Assembly (NCBI RefSeq): GCF_000426225.1
Contig: NZ_AUEY01000032.1
Span: forward strand, 1-41,681
Origin: Desulforegula conservatrix Mb1Pa
GTDB lineage: Bacteria > Desulfobacterota > Desulfobacteria > Desulfobacterales > Desulforegulaceae
Length of the DNA stretch: 41,681 nucleotides
Reading direction: 5' to 3'
The notes below the pieces were generated by a model that was given only the letters and a program-made list of their open reading frames with translations, had not been told where the DNA came from and searched no databases. Below, piece after piece: positions 33,768 through 41,681 of this stretch. The position numbers were made by a program, and so were the translations under genes. How positions within the stretch are numbered: the stretch's first letter is position 1; every line of letters begins with the position of its first letter.

Positions 33768-36413
33768 TTGATAATAAGGATAAAAAAAATACTCGGATGG
33801 TTATCCGGAATAAGACCTCACCAATTGATGTGGGTTCTGGTTCTTGTCGTAATAGCCGGTGGTAGTTTTTTATCCTGGTGGACCGCTAATCGGGCTGAAG
33901 CAGAGCTTAAAAAAGAATTTCTTTCCAGAGCAATGATTGTGGCGGGATCTGTAAATCCTGCAAGAATTTCCGCGCTTAAGGGAACAGAAGAAGATCTCTT
34001 TTCGACTGACTATCACCGGCTAAAAGAACAATTATGGCTTGTCAGGCAGGTGATGCCTCAATTTGGCATTCTGTACCTGCTTGGTAAAAGAGATAACCAG
34101 ATTGTATTTTTGGTTGATTCTGAAGTACAGGGCTCTGAGTTCCATTCAAAACCCGGAGAGATTTATCCTGATTCAAACAAGGCCCACAGAATGGCATTTG
34201 AGACTGGAAAAGAGATTCTTTCCGAACCATATACGGATAAATGGGGCAAATGGATAAGCGCAATTGTTCCAATCTACAACAGGGAAACGACTGAACTTGC
34301 CGGATTATTCTGTATAGACGTAGACAGCAGGGACTGGTCCTCTAAGGTCGTTGAACATGCCATCGCCCCCATGCTTTTCACAGTTCTGATCTCATTTATT
34401 CTTTTTTTCTATTCGCTTTTTTACAGACATTATGATGAAGCCCAGAAACGTATTGCAACAACAGAAGAATATATGAATCTGGCGATCGAAGGCGCCGGAC
34501 TTGCTACATGGGAGTGGGATCTCACCACGGGCGACATTATTTCCAATGATCGTTTCAGTCAGCTAATTGGCTATGAAGGAGATCTCCTCGAGGTTAAGCT
34601 TAACAGGTGGCACCATCTTGTTCACCCTGACGAGAAAGATCATCTCCAGGAAGTGCTTGCAGCTAATTTAAATGGCGTCATAGATTTTTTTGAAGAAGAA
34701 CACAGACTGAAACACAGTGCTGGCCATTGGGTATGGGTTCTTAACAGGGGGAGGGTCATGGAAAGAACCCAGGATGGTCTGCCCTTGCGAATAGCCGGAA
34801 CCATCATGGATATTTCAGAACGCAAGCAAAACGAGAAGGCTTTAAAGGAAAGCGAGGCCAGATTCAGAAGAATTTTTGAGGAATCTCCTATCGGGATACA
34901 ACTGTACGATTTCAATGGAATCCTTATCCAGGTGAACAGGGCATGTCTTGATATCCTTGGGGTAAGCGATCCAAAAGAGATTGTCGGACTTAGTGCCTAT
35001 AATGACCCTAATCTTCTTCAGGCAATGCTTGATTCCATAAGAAACGGCAGCATATCTGGTTTTGAAGTGGCTTATGATTTTGATCTTGTCAAAAAGTACG
35101 GGCTTTACAAAACTAATCGATCAAAAAAATCCTTCCTGGATATATTTGTGAGCAGTATCGGCGTGGAAGGTTCGGGAACAGAAGCCGAATTTCTTATCCA
35201 TGTTCAGGATATTACAGACAGAAAAATTGCTGAAGAAGAGCGGATTTCGCTGGAAAAAAGAATTCAGGCTGCCCAGAAAATGGAGAGCCTCGGTTTGCTG
35301 GCCGGCGGAGTTGCCCATGATTTCAATAACATTTTAGGTGCTTTGCAGGGTTTTGCTGAAATGGCTCTTGAGATTGTTGAGCTAAGAATGCCCGGATCTT
35401 CGGCCAATGAGTATCTGACCCAGGTAATCAAGGCAAGTGCCAGGGCGGCCGATCTTGTGGATCAGATTCTTACCTTCAGCCGAAAAAGTGACAGTGTCAG
35501 AAAGCCACTTGATATAGCAGTTGTGGTAAAAGAAACTATAAAGCTTCTAAGGCCTTCAATACCTTCAAATATTTCACTTGAAAGCAGTATAGACAGCAAC
35601 TGCGGCAGGGTTCTTGTCGATCCTGTTCATGTGCATCAGATTATAATGAATCTTTGCGCCAATTCAAGACATGCCATGGGTGAAAATGGTGGAATATTGA
35701 AAATTGAGATGTCTCGGTCGGCATTTGGAGAAAAGAATATAAATGATCCTGAAGGTGATTATGTCAGAATCTGTGTCAGGGATAACGGGTGCGGGATACC
35801 GAGGGATAATATTGACAGGGTGTTTGATCCTTTCTTCACTACGAAAAGACCTGGAGAAGGTACAGGTCTCGGACTTTCAGTCGTTCACGGAATAGTCATA
35901 GCATGCGATGGATATGTTTTTGTGGAAAGCGAACTTGGCAAAGGTACTGCCATCTGTGTATATCTTCCGGAAGCAGGCGATAAGGAAGAAACAGCAATAA
36001 TAAATAATGAAGATAAGATCAAAGTAAATGGCCGGACTCCAAGGGTTCTGCTTGTGGATGACGAAAAGTCTCTTCTTGGTATGATTAATGAACGCCTGAC
36101 ATCAAGGGGGCTTGAAGTTTCAGCTTTTCTTGATCCTTCAGCAGCACTTGATTATTTGAAATCAAGACCTGGTGATTTTGATATCGTAATAAGTGATTTT
36201 AATTTATCCGGTTTAAGTGGCATGGATTTTGTTATTAAGGCTCGTGAGTCTTCTCCTGATATTCCATTTATCTTAATGCTCGGGCGGGATTCTGTATTAC
36301 AAAACGAAATTCATACTATCCAGGGACAATTTCAGATGATAAGAAAGCCCATAGCCTTTAATGATCTATTTGCTTCCATCAGAAATTTTGTTGAACATAA
36401 GGAAACTGTTTGA
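33768..36413 (+). CDS. Membrane hybrid sensor histidine kinase, two PAS domains and receiver
   Basis: The 881-residue protein has TM1 (about 20-42), a periplasmic sensor of Cache-like size (about 43-198), TM2 (about 200-222), PAS domains at about 235-350 and 360-495, HisKA with G-G-V-A-H-D-F-N-N-I-L (His about 518), HATPase with G-E-G-T-G-L-G-L-S-V, and a C-terminal receiver (about 760-875) with V-D-D-E and I-S-D-F-N-L. The receiver's usual Thr/Ser region reads I-L-M-L-G-R, slightly unusual. No nearby ATG opens the frame; a TTG at 33768 is proposed with low certainty. Its stop overlaps the next receiver gene (TGATG), so that protein is the likely phosphate acceptor. Confidence 0.85.
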   Translation: MIIRIKKILGWLSGIRPHQLMWVLVLVVIAGGSFLSWWTANRAEAELKKEFLSRAMIVAGSVNPARISALKGTEEDLFSTDYHRLKEQLWLVRQVMPQFGILYLLGKRDNQIVFLVDSEVQGSEFHSKPGEIYPDSNKAHRMAFETGKEILSEPYTDKWGKWISAIVPIYNRETTELAGLFCIDVDSRDWSSKVVEHAIAPMLFTVLISFILFFYSLFYRHYDEAQKRIATTEEYMNLAIEGAGLATWEWDLTTGDIISNDRFSQLIGYEGDLLEVKLNRWHHLVHPDEKDHLQEVLAANLNGVIDFFEEEHRLKHSAGHWVWVLNRGRVMERTQDGLPLRIAGTIMDISERKQNEKALKESEARFRRIFEESPIGIQLYDFNGILIQVNRACLDILGVSDPKEIVGLSAYNDPNLLQAMLDSIRNGSISGFEVAYDFDLVKKYGLYKTNRSKKSFLDIFVSSIGVEGSGTEAEFLIHVQDITDRKIAEEERISLEKRIQAAQKMESLGLLAGGVAHDFNNILGALQGFAEMALEIVELRMPGSSANEYLTQVIKASARAADLVDQILTFSRKSDSVRKPLDIAVVVKETIKLLRPSIPSNISLESSIDSNCGRVLVDPVHVHQIIMNLCANSRHAMGENGGILKIEMSRSAFGEKNINDPEGDYVRICVRDNGCGIPRDNIDRVFDPFFTTKRPGEGTGLGLSVVHGIVIACDGYVFVESELGKGTAICVYLPEAGDKEETAIINNEDKIKVNGRTPRVLLVDDEKSLLGMINERLTSRGLEVSAFLDPSAALDYLKSRPGDFDIVISDFNLSGLSGMDFVIKARESSPDIPFILMLGRDSVLQNEIHTIQGQFQMIRKPIAFNDLFASIRNFVEHKETV

Positions 36414-36778
36414 TGAAGACAATACTTGTGGTTGATGATGATGACATGTTCAGAAATATGCTAAGTGAGACACTCAGGGGCGCTGGATACAATGTCCTTG
36501 AAGCTGAAAACGGTAAAATTGCCATGAGGGTCATTTTAGGCAGTGCCCTTGATTTGGTGGTTACCGATCTGATCATGCCTGAGCAGGAAGGCATAGAAAC
36601 CATTAAGGAAATTAAAAGAATTTATCCGGATATGAAAATTATTGCAGTTTCAGGAGGCATGAGGGGAGGAACAATGGATTTCCTCCCAATCGCCGAATAT
36701 ATGGGAGCTGCCAGGGTTTTCAGAAAGCCTGTGGACAGAAAGACATTTCTTTCAGCAGTATCTGAGCTGGTTGGATAA
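36413..36778 (+). CDS. Single-domain response regulator partner of the hybrid kinase
   Basis: The 121-residue receiver has V-V-D-D-D-D near residue 8, phospho-acceptor Asp in V-V-T-D-L-I-M-P, Ser in I-A-V-S-G-G and Lys in F-R-K-P-V. It has no output domain. The ATG overlaps the kinase stop by one base, so the two are translationally coupled and probably form a phosphorelay. It ends four bases from the convergent adenylate cyclase gene. Confidence 0.9.
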   Translation: MKTILVVDDDDMFRNMLSETLRGAGYNVLEAENGKIAMRVILGSALDLVVTDLIMPEQEGIETIKEIKRIYPDMKIIAVSGGMRGGTMDFLPIAEYMGAARVFRKPVDRKTFLSAVSELVG

Positions 36779-36782
36779 AAAA

Positions 36783-38804
36783 CTATTTCCCGAGCGCGAT
36801 GGAACCATCCCAGTCTTCGGGCGGAGGATTTTTGATGAATTCATCACATCTTTTTGAGTATACTGCATAAACTCTGTCAGAGGGATTCTCTTCATAAGCT
36901 TTCATGAAAACAGTTTTGGCCTCTGACCATTTTTTTGAGGAATAAAGCTTTAAAGCTTCATCAAAAAGTCTTTCAGCTGAAATTTCATTATCAGTCATTT
37001 TTTTGTCCTGGTTACACAGTTCATAAATGGCGAGGGGTTTTTCCTTTCCTTTTACACGGACAAAATCAATGAATCTGCTCCTTAAACCTGAACCTGCTTT
37101 TTCAATAGTGCTCTGACCAGCCATAATAGTTGTTCCATAAATCTTGTTGACCCCCTCAAGCCTTGACGCCGTGTTAACAGCATCACCTATGACAGTATAA
37201 TTGAAGTGTTTAACTCCGCCTACGTTGCCTGCGGTCATAAAAGCTGTGTTTATTCCAATTCTTACAGATATTTTAGCGCCTTCTTTAACCGAACTCATTC
37301 TTTCAACAGCGTCTTTTATCTCAAGAGCTGCATGACAGGCTTTTTGAGCATGATTGTCACTCTTTACAGGAACACCCCAGACAGCCATTACAGCGTCACC
37401 AATGAATTTGTCCACCATTCCGCCATGTTTGAATATTATGTCCGTGAATACTTCAAGGTAGCTGTTTAAAAGTTTTATAAGCTCATCAGGAGGAGTCCTT
37501 TCAGAAAGAGATGTGAAATCAGCAAAATCAAGAAACATCACAGTGGCTTCAACTGAGTCGCCTCCAGGCTTCAGGCTTTCGGGGTTCTTAAGAAGTATTT
37601 GAACCAAATCAGGTGAAAGATAGGATGAAAATGCTAAGGTTATGAACTGCTTTTCTTTTCTAATATGCCAGTAATTAATGAATGTGGCGGAAATATAGCT
37701 GAAGATCTGGGACAGGATAATAAAGGTTAAGGGCAGCCTTGTGTTTTTATGAACAAAAAGCATGAACCCGGCTGCAATGGCTGAAAAGACTCCGGTTGAG
37801 AGAATTGCAAAAGAGGGCAGGGGACTTAATAGAAGAAAGCACAGCCCTGAAACCGTTCCTGCAATTATCCCCAAAGCAGATACAGATATGGTTGAAATTT
37901 CTCTTAGCCAAGTACCGTTAATAATGTTTTCTGCGGCATGGGCATGAATTTCAACACCGGACATATACCCTCCCTTCCATCTTGTGAAGGGCGTGGGATA
38001 GGAATCATGGCCCTTGTCTCTTCCTTCCGTGTTTACTCCGGTAACAAGCCCTACAAACACAAGCTTGTTTTTGAAAAAGCCTTTAGGAAGATTTTTTTCT
38101 GGTTCAAGCGCTTGATAATATGAAACTGTCTTGATGCTCCCATTCGGGCCTGAGAAATTGATCTCGGAATTTTGAGACATATTTTCGAGATTACTATTTA
38201 TGTCTGTTTTGCAGTCTTTTTTGTCGCAGAATGCAACAGCTGCTTCCATTGCTATTGATTTGATTCCAGATTCACCGAGAGAAAGCCTTCTTATGAAACC
38301 GTCATTATCAACCGGTAGATTGGCAAGGCCTTTCCTTGTTTCCTCATTTGAAACAGCATCACTTGGCTCTGTTATAATCTGCTGTGAATATCCTTTGTCT
38401 TTTATTATCTGAATATTTGAAGCAAGGACTGTATAGGGGTGGTCAGTGACAGCTTTTTTAAGGGCTAAGTCGTCTTCCTGATTAGAAGGCTCTCCGAATA
38501 TTACATCAACGACAACGGCAGAAGCTTCCTCTTTGAATAATGTTTCAATAAGATTTGCGTGGATCTTTCTCGGCCAGGGCCATGGCATGCCAAGAACAGC
38601 AAAAGAAGGCTCGTCTATAGCTACAATCACAATTTCATCGGGCTGGGCTTTTTCACCGCGCAGAAGATAAAGAGTATCAGAAATCAGCATCTCAGCAGTT
38701 TTGAGCCAGGGAGTGTGGCAAAGAAAAAGCGCAAGGGCAATTGATGCTGAAATTATCAAGGCTCTTTGCAACCGGCTCGTTCTATGGTTTTTATTCATAT
38801 TCAC
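36783..38804 (-). CDS. CHASE2-domain class III adenylate/guanylate cyclase
   Basis: The 673-residue protein has TM1 (about 14-32), an extracytoplasmic CHASE2 domain (about 35-300) with I-V-I-V-A-I-D-E-P-S-F, three closely spaced TM helices (about 305-375) and a class III cyclase domain (about 415-600). The catalytic region shows M-F-L-D-F-A-D-F-T for the first metal Asp, F-I-G-D-A-V-M-A-V-W-G for the second, and Y-T-V-I-G-D-A-V-N-T-A-S-R-L-E with the transition-state Asn and Arg. A TPR-like helical tail follows. The Lys before F-I-G-D and the I-G-D region favour ATP, so cAMP is the likely product. No cAMP receptor gene is nearby. Confidence 0.9.
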   Translation of the reverse strand: MNMNKNHRTSRLQRALIISASIALALFLCHTPWLKTAEMLISDTLYLLRGEKAQPDEIVIVAIDEPSFAVLGMPWPWPRKIHANLIETLFKEEASAVVVDVIFGEPSNQEDDLALKKAVTDHPYTVLASNIQIIKDKGYSQQIITEPSDAVSNEETRKGLANLPVDNDGFIRRLSLGESGIKSIAMEAAVAFCDKKDCKTDINSNLENMSQNSEINFSGPNGSIKTVSYYQALEPEKNLPKGFFKNKLVFVGLVTGVNTEGRDKGHDSYPTPFTRWKGGYMSGVEIHAHAAENIINGTWLREISTISVSALGIIAGTVSGLCFLLLSPLPSFAILSTGVFSAIAAGFMLFVHKNTRLPLTFIILSQIFSYISATFINYWHIRKEKQFITLAFSSYLSPDLVQILLKNPESLKPGGDSVEATVMFLDFADFTSLSERTPPDELIKLLNSYLEVFTDIIFKHGGMVDKFIGDAVMAVWGVPVKSDNHAQKACHAALEIKDAVERMSSVKEGAKISVRIGINTAFMTAGNVGGVKHFNYTVIGDAVNTASRLEGVNKIYGTTIMAGQSTIEKAGSGLRSRFIDFVRVKGKEKPLAIYELCNQDKKMTDNEISAERLFDEALKLYSSKKWSEAKTVFMKAYEENPSDRVYAVYSKRCDEFIKNPPPEDWDGSIALGK

Positions 38805-38889
38805 CTGGCTTATAAGTGTTTTAATGAAAAGAAGCTGTCTTGAATGGTCAAATTGCCATCAAAAAAGGCCAATTCGTAGACCAATTCCT

Positions 38890-38937
38890 ATATCGGATTG
38901 GAGCGTCTTTTGCTCGTAATCCGATATCAGTTTTTTT
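38890..38937 (+). terminator. Orphan intrinsic terminator on the plus strand
   Basis: ATATCGGATT (38890-38899) pairs with AATCCGATAT (38918-38927), with an inner GAGC/GCTC pair, and CAG plus seven T residues follow. No plus-strand gene lies directly upstream; the neighbouring cyclase gene points away. It could end a small RNA transcribed from the cyclase leader. Confidence 0.65.
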
Positions 38938-38994
38938 GATTATGGTCACAGACCAATATTTCAAAATTTCTGGATCAAAAATCTGAAATTATGT

Positions 38995-39035
38995 GCGGAG
39001 GGGTCGCTTTTTGGAAAAAGCTCCGCAAAAACTTT
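38995..39035 (-). repeat. Palindromic repeat family 2, copy d (reversed)
   Basis: GCGGAGGGGTCGCTTTTTGG, then AAAAAGCTCCGCAAAAACTTT. This is the reverse complement of the pattern at 5147 and 5368. Confidence 0.6.
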
Positions 39036-39101
39036 AAATTTATTGTGTGATCTTATTTACAGGACTTTCCGGAGAATAACGATTTCATGGCCTCCCTTTA
39101 T

Positions 39102-39235
39102 TTGACAAGGCCGCAAAAAGTCAAAAAAAGGCGTCGGCGTCATGCCGGACTTGATCCGGTATCCAGTATTTTCGATTAGTTCTGGATTCCGGTTTTCGCC
39201 GGAATGACAGTAATCGGACTTTTTGCGAGTCCATC
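39102..39235. repeat. Dispersed palindromic repeat, family 1, copy 6
   Basis: Starts TTGACAAGGCCGCAAAAAGTC and ends GACTTTTTGCGAGTCCATC, with internal arms GTCATGCCGGACTTGATCCG and CGCCGGAATGACAG. The inner part has the same direction as copies 1 and 2 while the outer ends are swapped. Confidence 0.88.
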
Positions 39236-39284
39236 TTTATTTGATCATAAGCTTATACTAAATATTCATTCTATTTCAAACTAA

Positions 39285-39799
39285 TTAGCCTCCAAGGGAA
39301 ATGCGGTATTAGAGACGACGGAGTCTTTGTTCTTGGTTGCCATGGGACTTGTGGGAGCAGGACTCGGAGGATTAACAAGAGCTTTATTGAGTAAAGCAAT
39401 CCGGCCAGCTTTTCTTCCATGATGGGCATTCATCTTGTCATAGCCGTGTTTGAAGGAATTATAACGATTTGTGTTTTGCGTCTTGCAGAATCTATTAAAT
39501 CAGATCTTTGCCTTCTGGGTCTTGCAGTTACAGCAGGTCTTGTTTCGCCCCTTGCATCAAGCCTCCCGGACGGGCTTGAAACCGCTGCCCATGCTCTTGG
39601 GATAACATCTGCAATTCAGGCTGGAACTCAGGTGTTTTCGCCCATATTCATGGAATATACGGTTCCATTTCTGCCCGGCCCACTTTCAGCCATCATGGCA
39701 GGCGTTGCCGGTGTCTGGATATCTTACGGAGTTGGAAAAAGAATCCTGTTGATGGGAGATAGAACGGCTTGTTTTATTTCTAAAATAAAAAATCATTGA
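39285..39799 (+). pseudogene. Remnant of a CbiM/NikM-PDGLE cobalt or nickel ECF transporter gene
   Basis: The last 126 codons (39419-39799) read H-L-V-I-A-V-F-E-G-I-I-T like the C-terminus of CbiM/NikM, then L-A-S-S-L-P-D-G-L-E-T-A-A-H-A-L-G and M-E-Y-T-V-P-F-L-P-G-P-L-S-A-I-M-A-G, a PDGLE (CbiN-like) domain. The family protein should have about 200 more residues with the metal-binding N-terminus, which is missing. A different frame just upstream (39285-39421) encodes a hydrophobic M-G-L-V-G-A-G-L-G-G-L segment ending in TGA, suggesting a frameshift or deletion. There is no ribosome site. A family 1 repeat lies just upstream. Confidence 0.6.
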
Positions 39800-39970
39800 T
39801 GCTTTTAAAATGTATTCTGGGGGGGCTTACTTATATTAACTAATTCGTAAGGTATCCCCATAATGCAGTCTTTTAAATTAAAAAAAACTATTATGAATAT
39901 CAAATACTTCGTTGAAATCAGAAGTCCATAGTTAACCATCTTCAGATGTAGTTTGGCGCCTCAATACTGC

Positions 39971-41236
39971 CTACGCACTGCTTTCTTCATAGGGATACCT
40001 TAGGAGGTACATTTCCATAACTAATTGGAAACGTGAATTGTATTTATCTTTCGACATCTTTCTTCTTTGGTCATCATTGATTGTGGCAGTTAATATTTGA
40101 AACTCTAAAAAAGAGAATTCATCCTTTTTGCCATTTATTTCAAGCTTACCCACAATATCGTGATTTTTTTTCTCAAGAAGCTTCCCTGTCAAAAGATATT
40201 CACTAAGTAAGTCTTCATCTAAATAAAAAGTACTATCTTTTGGAACTGTAATACTCGTTTTCCTTTTCAGTTTGTCGGGAGGTAATTCTCGTTCATCACC
40301 TTTTGAGCAATTTTCAAACATTTTACGGAATGTCATAACAGATTTCATTCCTTTTCTATCTATGTCGTCTCTGTATATAAAATAGGATGAAAACCTTGTA
40401 ATTGATGATGCTGGATAAATAATTTGAGATGGAATATGTATCTGTAGCCAATATTGATATAAATTATTACAGTTATCGAAAAGCGACATTTTATTAGCAT
40501 GATTGCCGATATTGATTAGCTTATCTTGAATAACGTCTCGAGAGTGTTCATTTGTCATTCCAAATGTAAGCCCATTATGATCAAATGCAATTTTTGTAAC
40601 ATCAGCAGCGATGCATCCAGTTACAATTCGCCCTAATGCTCTTCTAGGCATTCTTTCATTTAATTGCTTTTTAGCTTCCGAAAGTCTACCAGCAAGTTGT
40701 TTAAAATTTCCGACTCTTTTGCATTCTAAGAAGAAGGCATATTTTTTATTAAGTGCTACTATGTCAGTGTCTCCAGAAATGTCGACATAGCAACCTGCTT
40801 GGCAGAAGTAGCTTGCAATTCGTAACTCAAATTGAGTGTTTCGTGAAAGCGAATTTGAGTCTAAGGTAGCAAAATCTCTACCGCTTACAATTAATTTAAG
40901 CTTTTCATCAATCCCTTTGGGAATATGTTTCTTTAAGCCCTTAAGTATCCACATAAGCTCATGGACTTCACGTAAAGTATAAAGGTACCAATCTGTACTG
41001 CTTTCGAATGGCCCATCTGTCGAATTTTTGAATATTAGAGATTCATTTAATGGTTCTGAATTCGTTAATTTTGTTAAATACTCTGTATATCTACATATTC
41101 TAGTGTTTTTTGTTGAAATGCTACGGGCTTCAAGAAAAGCTATGATTTCCCTTAAGTCTTTTAAATGCTCAGATATCTCTACCCCTGGTAATGATTGAGT
41201 GGGGAATTTATATGATCTATTTCTAATTCCATTCAT
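39971..41236 (-). CDS. PD-(D/E)XK nuclease-like protein, unknown function
   Basis: The 421-residue protein is not a family I can name. Residues about 130-175 carry F-E-L-R-I-A-S-Y-F, G-D-T-D-I-V-A and F-F-L-E-C-K-R-V-G, which fit the E...D...ExK core of PD-(D/E)XK nucleases (D, then 13 residues, then E-x-K). The N-terminal 120 and C-terminal 200 residues have no recognised domain and no TM segments. A GGAAG site precedes the ATG. The coding sequence is more AT-rich than its neighbours and lies between a decayed gene and an IS copy, suggesting transfer. Restriction or other defence is a reasonable guess but not shown. Confidence 0.55.
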   Translation of the reverse strand: MNGIRNRSYKFPTQSLPGVEISEHLKDLREIIAFLEARSISTKNTRICRYTEYLTKLTNSEPLNESLIFKNSTDGPFESSTDWYLYTLREVHELMWILKGLKKHIPKGIDEKLKLIVSGRDFATLDSNSLSRNTQFELRIASYFCQAGCYVDISGDTDIVALNKKYAFFLECKRVGNFKQLAGRLSEAKKQLNERMPRRALGRIVTGCIAADVTKIAFDHNGLTFGMTNEHSRDVIQDKLINIGNHANKMSLFDNCNNLYQYWLQIHIPSQIIYPASSITRFSSYFIYRDDIDRKGMKSVMTFRKMFENCSKGDERELPPDKLKRKTSITVPKDSTFYLDEDLLSEYLLTGKLLEKKNHDIVGKLEINGKKDEFSFLEFQILTATINDDQRRKMSKDKYNSRFQLVMEMYLLRYPYEESSA

Positions 41237-41262
41237 TATCTTCCGCTCTCGCTGCCTGGATA

Positions 41263-41355
41263 TTAGTAGGATAAACTTGTGTCTGAATTTTTAACAAAGC
41301 GATCATAGTGCTCTGCTGCTGTTGATTTTTGCATCAAAAATGATGCTTCTTTCAT
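41263..41355 (-). CDS. Possible 30-residue small protein upstream of the nuclease-like gene
   Basis: An ATG at 41355 follows GAGGA at about eight bases and opens a 30-codon frame (M-K-E-A-S-F-L-M-Q-K-S-T onward, ending S-L-S-Y) that stops 26 bases before the nuclease-like start. It has no recognised family. It could be a short real gene, a leader peptide or the truncated start of a lost gene. Confidence 0.3.
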   Translation of the reverse strand: MKEASFLMQKSTAAEHYDRFVKNSDTSLSY

Positions 41356-41426
41356 CTTTTTTTCCTCATGCCATAAAAAACAATGTTTATTCAAATCATA
41401 TCAGATATCAATTTGTCCATTCATTT

Positions 41427-41681
41427 ATTTGATTACCATTTTTACTCCGCCATGCTTATCTTAAGGCATGTGAAAGATTATCCAGATATGATGGAGGTGT
41501 AGCATGGCAAAAAATATGATCCAATTTCAAAAAGGAAAGAGTATTCACGAATTCCTGTCCGAATATGGGACCGAAGATAAGTGCCAAGACTCATTATTCA
41601 GACTTAGATGGCCGCATGGTTTTAGTTGTCCGAATTGCGGCGGTTCGAAATTTTGCGAGCTCAAATCAAGAGATCTGTACC
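41427..41681 (+). mobile_element. Right end IS1595-type insertion sequence, partial
   Basis: Identity with the left copy starts at 41427 and continues to the window end without gaps. The orientation is inverted relative to the left copy. The element's far end is outside the window. Confidence 0.8.
41504..41681 (+). CDS. IS1595-family transposase, N-terminal part, second copy
   Basis: The first 59 codons are visible from an ATG with GGAGG six bases upstream. The product equals the left copy except for one residue (G-F-S-C instead of G-F-R-C before the zinc knuckle C-P-N-C). Two other coding differences are synonymous. The gene continues beyond the window, so integrity is unknown. Confidence 0.8.
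   Translation, partial: MAKNMIQFQKGKSIHEFLSEYGTEDKCQDSLFRLRWPHGFSCPNCGGSKFCELKSRDLY

Larger units (their letters stand above)
38805..39284. other. Gene-free region with orphan terminator and repeats
   Basis: The gap before the cobalt-transporter remnant has no credible gene. It holds an orphan plus-strand terminator-like hairpin (38890-38937), a reversed family 2 repeat (38995-39035) and a family 1 repeat (39102-39235). Confidence 0.55.

Noticed and set aside
1-41681. Composite transposon of 41 kb
   Set aside because: The contents are mostly core housekeeping genes in normal operons; inverted IS ends more likely mark assembly borders.

Overview
The window reads as chromosomal DNA of a Gram-negative anaerobe, most likely a Desulfobacterales-like member of Desulfobacterota. 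Reasons: the futalosine menaquinone route (mqnB, mqnD), KDO synthesis (kdsB), archaeal-type psd next to pssA, FolE2 instead of FolE, many two-component and c-di-GMP proteins, and many dispersed palindromic repeats of the GTCATTCCGGC/GCCGGAATGAC type. This lineage call is an inference from gene content, not from a marker phylogeny. No tRNA, rRNA or CRISPR array was seen.

Layout. Both window ends lie inside copies of one IS1595-type insertion sequence, in inverted orientation. 0.3-4.8 kb (minus): an operon queE-queC-DUF89/ARMT1-like protein, then a parvulin-like exported protein. 4.8-5.5 kb: a gene-poor patch with a 282-bp MITE that has inverted ends and a perfect 8-bp target duplication. 5.5-7.5 kb (plus): aroQ-mqnB-mqnD. 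7.6-11.8 kb: fmdB-type zinc ribbon, kdsB, trmO, a membrane diguanylate cyclase and elbB. 11.9-15.9 kb: a CheX-type gene facing a translationally coupled cheY-cheC-PAS/GGDEF/DUF5714 operon, then a prepilin peptidase. 16.2-25.5 kb (plus): a housekeeping run lon-tsaB-psd-pssA-asd-greA-rpoZ-ttcA-like-folE2-yciO, ending in a cold-shock gene whose conserved Trp codon is TGA. 26.0-33.5 kb: a ZraSRP-like envelope metal-stress system (minus) next to a CopA-type P1B ATPase and a His-rich exported protein (plus). 33.8-38.8 kb: hybrid histidine kinase, receiver protein and CHASE2 adenylate cyclase. 38.8-41.7 kb: repeats, a decayed cobalt/nickel ECF transporter remnant, a PD-(D/E)XK nuclease-like gene and the second IS copy.

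How it works together. Shikimate-pathway aroQ feeds chorismate to the futalosine pathway. FolE2 makes the dihydroneopterin triphosphate that enters both folate and, via QueE and QueC, 7-deazaguanine synthesis. TsaB, a YciO homologue and TrmO all touch t6A37 of tRNA. PssA and Psd make phosphatidylethanolamine. ZraSR probably drives zraP from a recognisable sigma-54 promoter with two helically phased 17-bp sites upstream. The best candidates for new biology are the TGA-interrupted cold-shock gene with a start-site-masking hairpin, the CheY/CheC/CheX module wired to a GGDEF-DUF5714 fusion, the DUF89-like partner of queE-queC, and the repeat and MITE families.
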